Positions 26,617-34,213 of a stretch of DNA of 40,633 nt are shown here, in pieces (the stretch's first letter is position 1; each line of letters begins with the position of its first letter). The position numbers were made by a program, and so were the translations under genes. Source of the DNA: an uncultured Bacteroides sp. (GTDB lineage: Bacteria > Bacteroidota > Bacteroidia > Bacteroidales > Bacteroidaceae); the NCBI GenBank assembly GCA_947176775.1, contig CAMWRY010000003.1, positions 1-40,633 on the forward strand. Direction: 5' to 3'. Below the pieces are notes generated by a model, which saw only the letters and a list, made by a program, of their open reading frames with translations, was not told the DNA's origin and searched no databases.

Positions 26617-27852
26617 ATGAAGAGTACATTTTCAGTTATCTACTACCTCAAACGTCAGGTAGTGAAAAAGGACGGGACAGTACCCGTCATGGGACGTATC
26701 ACGGTGGACGGAAGCCAGACACAGTTCAGCTGCAAACTGACCGTCGATCCCAAGCTGTGGGACACCAAAGGAGGACGTGTCACGGGCAGAAGCACGGCGG
26801 CACTCGAAACGAACCGTATGCTTGACAAGATGCGGGTACGCATCAACAGGCATTATCAGGAAATCATGGAGCGTGACAACTTCGTCACGGCGGAGAAGGT
26901 GAAGAACGCCTTTCTCGGACTGGAACACCGCTACCACACGCTGATGCAGGTGTTCCGCCAGCACAACGAGGACTACGAGAAGCAGGTGGAGGCAGGCATG
27001 AAAGCCAAAGGCACGCTGCTGAAGTACCGCACCGTTTACAAGCACATGCAAGAGTTCCTCGACATCCGCTACCATGTGAAGGACATCGCCCTAAAAGAGC
27101 TTACCCCGGCTTTCATCTCCGACTTCGAGATGTTCCTGCGCACGGACAAGCACTGCTGCACCAATACCGTGTGGCTGTACGTCTGCCCGTTACGGACGAT
27201 GGTATTCATCGCCATCAACAACGAGTGGCTGACGCGCGACCCGTTCCGCGAGTATGAAATCAAGAAGGAGGAAACAACACGCAGTTTCCTGACCAAAGAT
27301 GAGATCCGCCTGCTGATGGAGGGGAAACTGAAAAACGCCAAACAGGAATTGTACCGCGACCTCTACCTGTTCTGCGCCTTCACGGGGCTGTCGTTCGCGG
27401 ATATGCGCAACCTTACGGAAGAGAATATCCGCACCTACTTCGACGAACACGAGTGGATAAACATCAACCGCCAGAAAACGGGCGTGGTGTCCAACATCCG
27501 CCTGCTCGACATCGCCAACCGCATAATCGGCAAATACCGGGGACTGTGCGGGGACGGCAGGATATTTCCCGTTCCGCATTATAACACGTGCCTTGCCGGT
27601 ATCCGTGCCGTCGCCAAGCGTTGCGGCATCACCAAGCATATCACGTGGCATCAGAGCCGCCACACGGCAGCCACGACGATATTCCTCTCCAACGGTGTTC
27701 CCATCGAAACGGTCAGCTCCATGCTCGGACACAAGAGCATAAAGACGACGCAGATTTACGCAAAGATAACCAAAGAGAAGCTCAATCAGGACATGGAGAA
27801 CCTTGCCGCAAGATTGAACGGCGTCGAGGAATTTGCAGGTTGCACCATCTAA
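26617..27852 (+). CDS. intDOT: Tyrosine recombinase IntDOT
   Basis: The integrase cuts and joins the ICE at attDOT/attB for integration and excision. From the ATG at 26617 it has 411 residues, the known IntDOT length; an in-frame TTG at 26593 overlaps the -7 box and is less likely. The arm-binding domain is N-terminal, the core-binding domain lies at about 100-215 and the catalytic domain after that. Catalytic residues are Lys287, His345 and Arg348 (HQSRHT), His372 (LGHKS) and the nucleophile Tyr381. The first catalytic Arg is replaced by Ser259 in TGLSFADM, a trait described for IntDOT, and Arg247 is also present. This numbering match makes the call firm. Confidence 0.97.
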   Translation: MKSTFSVIYYLKRQVVKKDGTVPVMGRITVDGSQTQFSCKLTVDPKLWDTKGGRVTGRSTAALETNRMLDKMRVRINRHYQEIMERDNFVTAEKVKNAFLGLEHRYHTLMQVFRQHNEDYEKQVEAGMKAKGTLLKYRTVYKHMQEFLDIRYHVKDIALKELTPAFISDFEMFLRTDKHCCTNTVWLYVCPLRTMVFIAINNEWLTRDPFREYEIKKEETTRSFLTKDEIRLLMEGKLKNAKQELYRDLYLFCAFTGLSFADMRNLTEENIRTYFDEHEWININRQKTGVVSNIRLLDIANRIIGKYRGLCGDGRIFPVPHYNTCLAGIRAVAKRCGITKHITWHQSRHTAATTIFLSNGVPIETVSSMLGHKSIKTTQIYAKITKEKLNQDMENLAARLNGVEEFAGCTI

Positions 27853-27863
27853 AAAGAAAAGCC

Positions 27864-28226
27864 ATGAAACGTGACACAATCATCATCGAGGACAAGGCAG
27901 TCAGCGTAACCGGTAACGACGTGTGGATGACCGCCACCGAAATAGCCGGATTGTTCCATACGACCGTCCCGGCAGTGAACGCCGCCATCAGAGCCGTCCG
28001 CAAGTCGGACGTGCTGAACGACTACGAGGTGTGCCGCTACATGCAGCTTGAAAACGGGCTGCACGCGGACGTGTACGCCCTTGAAATCATCATCCCGGTC
28101 GCTTTCAGGGTGAATACCTACAACACCCACCTGTTCCGCACATGGCTGGTGGGAAAGGCACTCTCACAAGAGAAACGGCAGACATACGTGATGTTCATAC
28201 AGAACGGAAAAGCCGGGTATTGCTGA
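27864..28226 (+). CDS. Short RhuM-like protein
   Basis: This 120-residue protein lies 11 bases after int on the same strand. The middle part (VWMTATEIAGLFHTTVPAVN, then YALEIIIPVAFRVNTYNTHLFRTW) resembles the N-terminal domain of RhuM-family proteins, which has a helix-turn-helix character. Full RhuM proteins are about twice as long, so this is a single-domain form or a truncation. The frame is clean and ends before a strong terminator, so it is probably expressed. Its role in the ICE is unknown. Confidence 0.65.
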   Translation: MKRDTIIIEDKAVSVTGNDVWMTATEIAGLFHTTVPAVNAAIRAVRKSDVLNDYEVCRYMQLENGLHADVYALEIIIPVAFRVNTYNTHLFRTWLVGKALSQEKRQTYVMFIQNGKAGYC

Positions 28227-28247
28227 TTGCACATACCCCATAAGACA

Positions 28248-28292
28248 AGTAAACGGGTAGCACCACAAAAGGTGTCACCCGTTTACTTTTTC
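28248..28292 (+). terminator. Intrinsic terminator between convergent ICE genes
   Basis: AGTAAACGGGT-AG-CACC (28248-28264) pairs with GGTGTCACCCGTTTACT (28271-28287) apart from two central mismatches. A six-base loop and a TTTT run follow on the plus strand. It ends the int transcript and may also slow the opposing HTH transcript. Confidence 0.85.
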
Positions 28293-28303
28293 ATGAAACC
28301 GCC

Positions 28304-28609
28304 TCACTCCAGCGGCTTGCGGTAGTTCGCTTCCAGTACCCCGCGCAGCCCCGTTTCCGGGTAAAGCACCTTCCCTCCCAAAAGTATGAAGGGCAACACG
28401 CGGTTGTTGCGGTATTCCTGCAAGGTGCGCCGGCTCACACGGAGCAGTTCCGACACCTCGCCGTCCGTCAGGTAACGTTCCCCGTCCAGCGGAGGACGGT
28501 AGCTTTCCAGAAATGCGGACAGCCATTTCGAGCCTTTGCGCATATCCTGCACCACAGAGGCTATCGGCTCGTCTTCCATCGTAAAAACATCGTTGTTCTC
28601 GTTCATCAT
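28304..28609 (-). CDS. Excisionase-type helix-turn-helix protein
   Basis: From the paired ATG at 28609/28606 the protein has about 101 residues. The C-terminal half is a MerR/excisionase-like helix-turn-helix: YLTDGEVSELLRVSRRTLQE, then a wing ending in PFILLGGKVLYPETGLRGVL. Such small DNA-bending proteins steer tyrosine recombinases or act as regulators. It is second in a two-gene minus-strand unit, 31 bases after the next gene, and diverges from xis2c. In CTnDOT the matching position holds orf2a/orf2b, but I cannot fix the naming. Confidence 0.8.
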   Translation of the reverse strand: MMNENNDVFTMEDEPIASVVQDMRKGSKWLSAFLESYRPPLDGERYLTDGEVSELLRVSRRTLQEYRNNRVLPFILLGGKVLYPETGLRGVLEANYRKPLE

Positions 28610-28640
28610 AACTTCGGATTCAGTGGGTGAATAAATCAAA

Positions 28641-28940
28641 TCATCTGCCGTGCGGATAGAGCGTGCCGACAAGCGGTATCAGCCGCTTCACCTCCTCTGG
28701 CTTGTAATAGAACCTGCGGTTTATCTGCGAGTAGCCGATAAGCCGCCTGTCACGCAGCGTCTGCAACGTGCGCGGGCTTATTCTCAACTGCCCGCAGACC
28801 TCCTCGCCCGTGAGCCATCTTTCCATGCGCCCCGTGTCGCTTTTGCGCCTCAGGGCGGCGACCTTCTCCGAGAGTGCGCCGAATGCCGCCACCATCATCT
28901 CGAAAGTCTTTTTCTCGATAGATACTATTTCCATATTCAT
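28641..28940 (-). CDS. Excisionase-type helix-turn-helix protein
   Basis: The protein has 99 residues from the ATG at 28940 (97 from 28934). An N-terminal helix (SIEKKTFEMMVAAFGALSEK) precedes a MerR/excisionase HTH: WLTGEEVCGQLRISPRTLQT and the wing LIGYSQINRRFYYKPEEVKR. It is the first gene of the minus-strand pair. The short leader follows a TACCTTTG -7 box at 28966-28959. It is related in build to Xis2c and Xis2d across the divergent gap, so the four genes look like old duplicates. Confidence 0.8.
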   Translation of the reverse strand: MNMEIVSIEKKTFEMMVAAFGALSEKVAALRRKSDTGRMERWLTGEEVCGQLRISPRTLQTLRDRRLIGYSQINRRFYYKPEEVKRLIPLVGTLYPHGR

Positions 28941-28958
28941 GTCATTTAGAGTTTGCCG

Positions 28959-28966
28959 CAAAGGTA
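28959..28966 (-). promoter_or_regulatory. -7 box of the minus-strand HTH pair
   Basis: The minus strand reads TACCTTTG, an exact TAnnTTTG match just upstream of the HTH gene starting at 28940. The start codon may be 28934, which would leave a less cramped leader. Confidence 0.45.
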
Positions 28967-29058
28967 ACGAAACGGCATACAAGACGTATCGTTTTCCGCT
29001 GAAAGGCTGCCTGTTGCGCCGTTTGACCGGGTTACGGAGCCATCTTCCGCAAAAATCT

Positions 29059-29073
29059 TACGTGAGTCACGTA
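29059..29073. promoter_or_regulatory. Palindromic operator upstream of xis2c (RteC site candidate)
   Basis: TACGTGA-G-TCACGTA is a perfect 15-bp palindrome. It lies about 54 bases upstream of a plausible start near 29120, after the imperfect -7 box GAATTTTG (29106-29113). In CTnDOT the activator RteC is known to bind inverted half-sites upstream of the xis2c promoter, and this is the only strong palindrome in that place. A weak -7 box fits an activator-dependent promoter. Confidence 0.6.
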
Positions 29074-29141
29074 GTGAGTTGTTAAAGCCCCTTTTGTTTA
29101 TTGCCGAATTTTGTCGCAGAAACAAAAAGAAAGGACTGAAC

Positions 29142-29504
29142 ATGAAAGTGATAACAATGGAAAGTTCCGCCTACAAGGAGATGATGGCGCAGATTGCGAA
29201 CATCGCAGGGTACATCCGCGAGGCAAGGGACGAGAAGAAACGGAAGCGGGAAACCGAAGACAAGCTGCTTGACACGGCACAGGCGGCGAAGATGCTCAAC
29301 GTGAGCAAGCGCACCATGCAGCGTATGCGCACCGACCACCGTATCGAGTATGTGGTGGTACGCGGAAGCTGCCGCTACCGCCTTTCCGAGATACTGCGGC
29401 TATTGGAGGACAACACAGTAAGGAACGAGGAAGGGACAATAGACACCCTGTTCCACAACCACACGCTGCGCACGGGCGGCAAACCAAAAGGAAGGAGGAC
29501 ATAG
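29142..29504 (+). CDS. xis2c: Excision factor Xis2c
   Basis: This 120-residue basic protein has a helix-turn-helix of the excisionase type (LLDTAQAAKMLNVSKRTMQR, then the wing YVVVRGSCRYRLSEILRLL). It is the first gene of the four-gene excision operon, and the gap to xis2d is only three bases. In CTnDOT, Xis2c and Xis2d are needed with IntDOT to excise the element. Identification rests on the order HTH-HTH-DUF4099-topoisomerase next to intDOT and on size. The start at 29142 follows an AAAGGA-type ribosome site. Confidence 0.88.
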   Translation: MKVITMESSAYKEMMAQIANIAGYIREARDEKKRKRETEDKLLDTAQAAKMLNVSKRTMQRMRTDHRIEYVVVRGSCRYRLSEILRLLEDNTVRNEEGTIDTLFHNHTLRTGGKPKGRRT

Positions 29505-29507
29505 GTC

Positions 29508-29858
29508 ATGGAACTGCTCACACGAAACAACTTCGAGGGCTGGATGCAGAAGCTGATGGAACGGCTCGACCGTCAGGACGAACTGCTGCTGGCGATGAAG
29601 GCTGAGGGGAAACAGCCCACTATCACGGAAAGCATCCGCCTTTTCGACAATCAGGATTTGTGCATGTTGCTCCAGATAAGCAAACGCACCCTCCAACGCT
29701 ACCGCAGCGTAGGCGCATTGCCCTACAAGACGCTGGGCAAGAAGACCTATTACAGCGAGGAGGACGTGCTGACATTCCTTTCCAACCATATCAAGGACTT
29801 CAAAAAGGAAGATATAGCCTTCTACAAGGCTCGTATCCATAATTTCTTTCATAAATAA
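29508..29858 (+). CDS. xis2d: Excision factor Xis2d
   Basis: This 116-residue protein has an N-terminal coiled-coil-like stretch (WMQKLMERLDRQDELLLAMK) and an excisionase HTH (LCMLLQISKRTLQRYRSVGA, wing LPYKTLGKKTYYSEEDVLTF). It is the second gene of the excision operon, three bases after xis2c and 20 before orf3. By analogy with CTnDOT it binds attR/attL DNA together with Xis2c to favour excision. The family call is sure; the symbol rests on synteny. Confidence 0.88.
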   Translation: MELLTRNNFEGWMQKLMERLDRQDELLLAMKAEGKQPTITESIRLFDNQDLCMLLQISKRTLQRYRSVGALPYKTLGKKTYYSEEDVLTFLSNHIKDFKKEDIAFYKARIHNFFHK

Positions 29859-29878
29859 CCCATTAAAACATTTTTCAG

Positions 29879-31450
29879 ATGGCAAAGAAAAAAGACGAAA
29901 AGGACGTGCTGGTAGTCCGTGACGAGAAGACAGGCGAGATCAGCGTGGTAGCCGGGCTGAACGCGGACGGCACACCCAAGCGCACCCCCGCAAAAGCGGA
30001 GAACGCGCAGAGTTTCCTGCAATTCGACCGACATGGCGACGTGCTGGACAACTTCTTCAAGAACTTCTTCCGGCAGTGCAAGGAACCCAGCCGCTTCGGT
30101 TTCTACCGCATTGCGGCAGACCAAGCTGAAAATCTCTTAGAGGTGATGAAGCAACTGCTGAAAGACCCCGAAGCGAACAAGGAGCTGCTCGCCCCTCACA
30201 AGGTGGACACCTCCGACTATGAGAAGAAGGTGCAGGAAGAGATGGCAGCACAACAGACAGAGAAACAAGAACCTCAAAAACAGGAGAACATGGAACAACG
30301 GAAAGAACAGCAACAGGACAAATCCGAACAGATGCAGGGCAAACGTGGCTACCAGCCCATCGACGAGAGTAAAATCAACTGGCAGGAGCTGGAGGACAGA
30401 TGGGGCGTAAAGCGGGACAACCTTGAAAAGTCCGGCGACCTTACGAAGATGCTCAACTATGGCAAGTCCGACTTGGTAAAGGTCAAACCGACCTTCGGCG
30501 GCGAATCATTCGAGCTGGACGCCCGCCTCTCCTTCAAGAAGGACGGTGAGGGAAACATCAGCCTCGTGCCGCACTTCATCCGCAAGGAGCAGAAGCTGGA
30601 TGAGTACAAGGAACACAAATTCTCCGACAATGACCGGAAGAACCTCCGCGAAACGGGCAATCTCGGTAGGGTCGTGGACATTGTGGACAGGGAAACGGGC
30701 GAGATCATCCCCTCCTACATCAGCATCGACCGCAAGACGAATGAAATCACGGACATTCCGGCAAGCAGGGTGCGCATCCCGGAGCGCATCGGCAAGACGG
30801 AAATCACCACGCAGGAGCGGGACATGCTCCGCGCCGGACTGCCCGTACGCGACAAGCTCATCGAGCGCAACGACGGCAGAAAGTTCGTCACCACCCTGCA
30901 AGTGAACGTGGAGCAGCGCGGCGTGGAGTTCGTGCCGGGAACCGGCAAGTCGCCCCGTACCGCACAGACACAGGAAACCAAAGGCGACACATCGAAAAGT
31001 CAGGCGCAGGGCGGGGAAAATGCCGCACAGACCAAGAAGGAGCAACGCCGCAACACGTGGACGAACGAGGACGGCAGCATCCGCCCCATCAGCAAATGGA
31101 GCGGCGTGAGCTTCACCGACCAGCAGAAAGCCGACTATGTGGCGGGTAAAGCCGTGAAGCTGGAGAACGTGACCGACAAGCAGGGCTTCCATGCCACGAT
31201 GTATATCAAGTTCAACCCGGAGAAGGGACGCCCGTACCGCTACGACACGAACCCTGACAATGCACAGCAGGTTGCTCCGTCCAACGAGAGCCGCACGCAG
31301 GTGGCGGTGAACAACGATGGCAAGACCAACGAGGCTACAAAGAATCTGAGAGAGCCGTTGCAGAAAGGTCAGACCAACCCGAAGGACGCCCGCCAGCAAC
31401 AGCAGCAGGAGAAGCCGCAGAAGAAAACGGGCAAGGGCATGAAAATGTAA
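29879..31450 (+). CDS. Orf3 of the excision operon, DUF4099/DUF3945 protein
   Basis: The 523-residue hydrophilic protein has an N-terminal DUF4099-like domain, a Gln/Glu-rich linker (about 125-155), a second folded block starting INWQELEDRWGVKRDNLEKSG, and one or two DUF3945-like repeats (YISIDRKTNEITDIPASRVR and the region from WSGVSFTDQQKADYVAGKAV). The tail is rich in Gln and Lys. No enzyme motif is visible. In CTnDOT the homologous orf3 sits between xis2d and exc and its role is unclear. It is 60 bases from exc. Confidence 0.85.
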   Translation: MAKKKDEKDVLVVRDEKTGEISVVAGLNADGTPKRTPAKAENAQSFLQFDRHGDVLDNFFKNFFRQCKEPSRFGFYRIAADQAENLLEVMKQLLKDPEANKELLAPHKVDTSDYEKKVQEEMAAQQTEKQEPQKQENMEQRKEQQQDKSEQMQGKRGYQPIDESKINWQELEDRWGVKRDNLEKSGDLTKMLNYGKSDLVKVKPTFGGESFELDARLSFKKDGEGNISLVPHFIRKEQKLDEYKEHKFSDNDRKNLRETGNLGRVVDIVDRETGEIIPSYISIDRKTNEITDIPASRVRIPERIGKTEITTQERDMLRAGLPVRDKLIERNDGRKFVTTLQVNVEQRGVEFVPGTGKSPRTAQTQETKGDTSKSQAQGGENAAQTKKEQRRNTWTNEDGSIRPISKWSGVSFTDQQKADYVAGKAVKLENVTDKQGFHATMYIKFNPEKGRPYRYDTNPDNAQQVAPSNESRTQVAVNNDGKTNEATKNLREPLQKGQTNPKDARQQQQQEKPQKKTGKGMKM

Positions 31451-31510
31451 TCCCGTGTCCGCCACTGAATCCAAAATAAAATCCAAAGTATCAACAAAAA
31501 AGAAGAAGAC

Positions 31511-33598
31511 ATGAAGACAATCATTGCAGAAAAGCCCTCCGTGGCACGTGAAATCGCCCGCATCGTGGGCGCGACAAAGAGAGAGGAAGGATATTTCGAG
31601 GGAGGCGGTTATGCCGTGACATGGGCATTCGGACACCTCGTTCAGCTTGCCATGCCCGACGGCTACGGCGTGCGCGGATTTGTCCGTGACAACCTCCCGA
31701 TTATTCCCGACACATTCACGCTCGTCCCCCGTCAGGTCAGGACGGAGAAAGGTTACAAGCCCGACAGCGGCGTGGTGTCGCAGATAAAAGTCATCAAAAG
31801 ACTGTTCGACACAAGCGAACATATCATCGTGGCGACCGATGCCGGACGCGAGGGAGAGCTTATCTTCCGCTACCTCTACCACTATACGGGTTGCACCACT
31901 CCTTTCGTGCGCCTGTGGATCAGCTCTCTCACCGACAAAGCTATCCGCGAGGGACTGCGGAAACTCGAAGACGGCAGCAAATACGACAACCTCTACCTCG
32001 CCGCCAAAGCGCGGAGCGAATCCGACTGGCTCGTGGGCATCAACGGCACACAGGCGTTATCCATCGCCGCCGGACACGGCACGTATTCCGTGGGGCGGGT
32101 GCAGACACCAACGTTGGCTATGGTATGTGAACGCTACTGGGAGAACCGCCGCTTTACGTCCGAAGCATTCTGGCAGCTCCATATCGCAACGGACGGTTGC
32201 GACGGCGAAGTCGTGAAATTCTCATCCTCCGAGAAATGGAAAGAGAAAGAACCGGCGATGGAACTATATAATAAGGTAAAGGCGGCAGGTTGCGCCACTG
32301 TCACGAAAGCCGAGCGCAAGGAGAAGACGGAGGAAACTCCCTTGCTCTACGACCTGACCACGCTCCAGAAAGAAGCCAACGCCAAGCACGGCTTCACGGC
32401 GGAACAGACGCTTGAAATCGCGCAGAAACTCTACGAAAAGAAGTTGATAACCTATCCGAGAACGGGAAGCCGCTACATCCCCGAAGACGTGTTTGCCGAA
32501 ATTCCCAAACTGCTCGCTTTCATCGGCACACAGCCCGAATGGAAAGACAAGGTGCGGGCAAAAGCCGCCCCGACACGCCGCAGCGTGGACGACGGCAAGG
32601 TGACAGACCACCATGCCCTGCTCGTCACGGGTGAGAAACCGCTCTTCCTCTCCAAAGAGGACAATACCATCTATCAGATGATTGCCGGGCGCATGGTCGA
32701 GGCATTCTCTGAGAAATGCGTCAAGGATGTGACCACTGTCACGGCGGAATGTGCCGGAGTGGAGTTTACCGTAAAAGGCAGCGTCGTGAAGCAAACCGGA
32801 TGGCGTGCCGTCTATGGCGAGGAAAAAGAGGAAATTACCATCCCCGGCTGGCAGGAAGGCGACACGCTGACACCGAAAGGCTCGTCCATTACCGAAGGAA
32901 AGACCAAACCCAAGCCGCTGCATACCGAAGCCACCCTGCTCTCGGCAATGGAAACGGCGGGCAAGGAAATTGAGGACGACGCACTGCGGCAGGCGATGAA
33001 GGACTGTGGCATCGGTACTCCCGCCACACGCGCCTCCATCATCGAAACGCTTTTCAAGCGCGGTTACATGGAACGCTGCAAGAAGTCGCTTGTTCCCACC
33101 GAAAAAGGACTTGCCCTCAATTCCGTCGTCAAGACGATGCGCATCGCCGATGTTGCCATGACGGGCGAATGGGAAAAGGAGCTGGCGCGTATCGAGCGCG
33201 GGGAACTGTCCGACGACACCTTCCGCAAGGAGATAGAGGCGTACACACGTGAGATAACCTCCGAACTGATCTCGTGCGACAAGCTCTTCGGCAGCCGTGA
33301 CTCCGGCTGCGCGTGTCCCAAGTGTGGCACGGGCAGGATGCGGTTCTACGGCAAGGTGGTACGCTGCGACAACACGGAGTGCGGACTGCCCGTGTTCCGG
33401 CTGAAAGCGGGACGCACCCTGTCCGACGATGAAATCAAAGACCTGCTCACCGAAGGGCATACCAAGCTGCTCAAAGGGTTCAAGAGCAAACAGGGCAAGA
33501 GTTTCGATGCTGTTGTCGCCTTTGACGGGGAATATAACACGACTTTTGTGTTCCCGGAGGCTAAAAAGGACAAGAAATTTTCAGGACGGAAGAAATAG
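31511..33598 (+). CDS. exc: Type IA DNA topoisomerase III (Exc)
   Basis: The 695-residue enzyme begins with a Toprim domain (TIIAEKPSVAREIARIVGA; metal motif ATDAGREGELIFRY). The central domain carries the nucleophilic Tyr in LITYPRTGSRYI, followed by the type IA gate region. A C-terminal zinc ribbon (CPKCGTG near 600, CDNTECG about 20 residues later) precedes a short TopB-type tail. It would relax or decatenate negatively supercoiled DNA. In CTnDOT, Exc is a topoisomerase III in the excision operon. The Asp-Ala-Gly form of the Toprim motif is shared by many bacterial TopB proteins and does not imply loss of activity. A terminator at 33676 lies downstream. Confidence 0.95.
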   Translation: MKTIIAEKPSVAREIARIVGATKREEGYFEGGGYAVTWAFGHLVQLAMPDGYGVRGFVRDNLPIIPDTFTLVPRQVRTEKGYKPDSGVVSQIKVIKRLFDTSEHIIVATDAGREGELIFRYLYHYTGCTTPFVRLWISSLTDKAIREGLRKLEDGSKYDNLYLAAKARSESDWLVGINGTQALSIAAGHGTYSVGRVQTPTLAMVCERYWENRRFTSEAFWQLHIATDGCDGEVVKFSSSEKWKEKEPAMELYNKVKAAGCATVTKAERKEKTEETPLLYDLTTLQKEANAKHGFTAEQTLEIAQKLYEKKLITYPRTGSRYIPEDVFAEIPKLLAFIGTQPEWKDKVRAKAAPTRRSVDDGKVTDHHALLVTGEKPLFLSKEDNTIYQMIAGRMVEAFSEKCVKDVTTVTAECAGVEFTVKGSVVKQTGWRAVYGEEKEEITIPGWQEGDTLTPKGSSITEGKTKPKPLHTEATLLSAMETAGKEIEDDALRQAMKDCGIGTPATRASIIETLFKRGYMERCKKSLVPTEKGLALNSVVKTMRIADVAMTGEWEKELARIERGELSDDTFRKEIEAYTREITSELISCDKLFGSRDSGCACPKCGTGRMRFYGKVVRCDNTECGLPVFRLKAGRTLSDDEIKDLLTEGHTKLLKGFKSKQGKSFDAVVAFDGEYNTTFVFPEAKKDKKFSGRKK

Positions 33599-33601
33599 TA
33601 T

Positions 33602-33609
33602 TAACTTTG
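33602..33609 (+). promoter_or_regulatory. -7 box of the DUF1896-bmhA unit
   Basis: TAACTTTG matches TAnnTTTG exactly, four bases after the exc stop. It would give a leader of about 145 bases that contains the terminator and nested hairpin below. No clear -33 element is seen. Confidence 0.5.
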
Positions 33610-33657
33610 CCACTTGTTCAGAGTAATGAATTGTTCTTCGATACCGGATTACACTCA

Positions 33658-33760
33658 TACTTTGGATTTAGTGGTGGCACTCGGAGGGATACCGAGTGCC
33701 TTTTTCTTCCTTTTTCCAACCGATTATCCCGTTAATTATCAATCCGCTAAATCCAAAGTA
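33658..33760 (+). promoter_or_regulatory. Nested leader hairpin ending at the start codon
   Basis: TACTTTGGATTTAG (33658-33671) is the exact reverse complement of CTAAATCCAAAGTA (33747-33760), and pairing extends to 16 of 17 bases. The second arm touches the ATG at 33761, so the fold could hide the ribosome site. The intrinsic terminator at 33676-33705 lies in the loop. This layout suits attenuation or translational control. Confidence 0.55.
33676..33705 (+). terminator. Intrinsic terminator downstream of exc, within the next leader
   Basis: GGCACTCGG (33676-33684) pairs perfectly with CCGAGTGCC (33692-33700) across a 7-base loop and is followed by TTTTT. It would end exc transcripts and also stop many transcripts that begin at the -7 box at 33602. 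Confidence 0.85.
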
Positions 33761-34213
33761 ATGAACAACAAGAAGAAAAACGAGGGTCAGACCGACTTTT
33801 CCTATTACGGTCTGTACCTGCTGGACTATCTCCGCACGAACAAGTTTGAACAGGCTGACGACACCGCTTTCATACGGGAACGGGCCGACCGTGCCGCCGA
33901 AACGTATGAGAGGGCACGGCTTGAAGGCTATCCCGCCGATGGTGCGCAGGAACTGGCGATGGACACGCTGCTGCGCGGGCTGCATTATTCCCGTTACGCC
34001 ATCCTCCGCGAAGTCGTGGAAAACGAGTTTGCCGATGAAGTGCCGGAAGAGAAGCGTGAAGCCTTTGTCCTGAAACTGCTGCCGCTTGTCGGCAACGTGT
34101 TCTCCGTCTATGACCTCTCGGATGACAATTTCGCCCTGTCTTCCGATTACGACCTGCTCTACACGGAGCTGACGGGAGCAACCGTCCTTTACTTAGACGA
34201 ATATGGCGTTTAA
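33761..34213 (+). CDS. DUF1896-type ICE protein
   Basis: From the ATG at 33761 this acidic protein has 150 residues ([20 protein letters not shown] near the start, [18 protein letters not shown] in the middle). Small proteins of this type are found next to the large helicase in Bacteroides ICEs; I place it in the DUF1896 group from memory. The frame stays open upstream to 33614, with an ATG at 33626, but that stretch crosses the terminator hairpin, so the later start is preferred. Its last 11 bases overlap the start of the helicase gene, so the two are probably translationally coupled. Function is unknown. Confidence 0.75.
   Translation: MNNKKKNEGQTDFSYYGLYLLDYLRTNKFEQADDTAFIRERADRAAETYERARLEGYPADGAQELAMDTLLRGLHYSRYAILREVVENEFADEVPEEKREAFVLKLLPLVGNVFSVYDLSDDNFALSSDYDLLYTELTGATVLYLDEYGV

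Noticed and set aside
31826-31870. Loss of the second Asp in the Exc Toprim motif (DAG for DAD)
   Set aside because: The TDAGREGE form occurs in many TopB-type enzymes, so it is a family variant and not a defect.
33626-33760. 45-codon N-terminal extension of the DUF1896-type protein
   Set aside because: It spans a strong intrinsic terminator and the nested hairpin, and lacks sequence character of the family; kept only as a possible leader frame.
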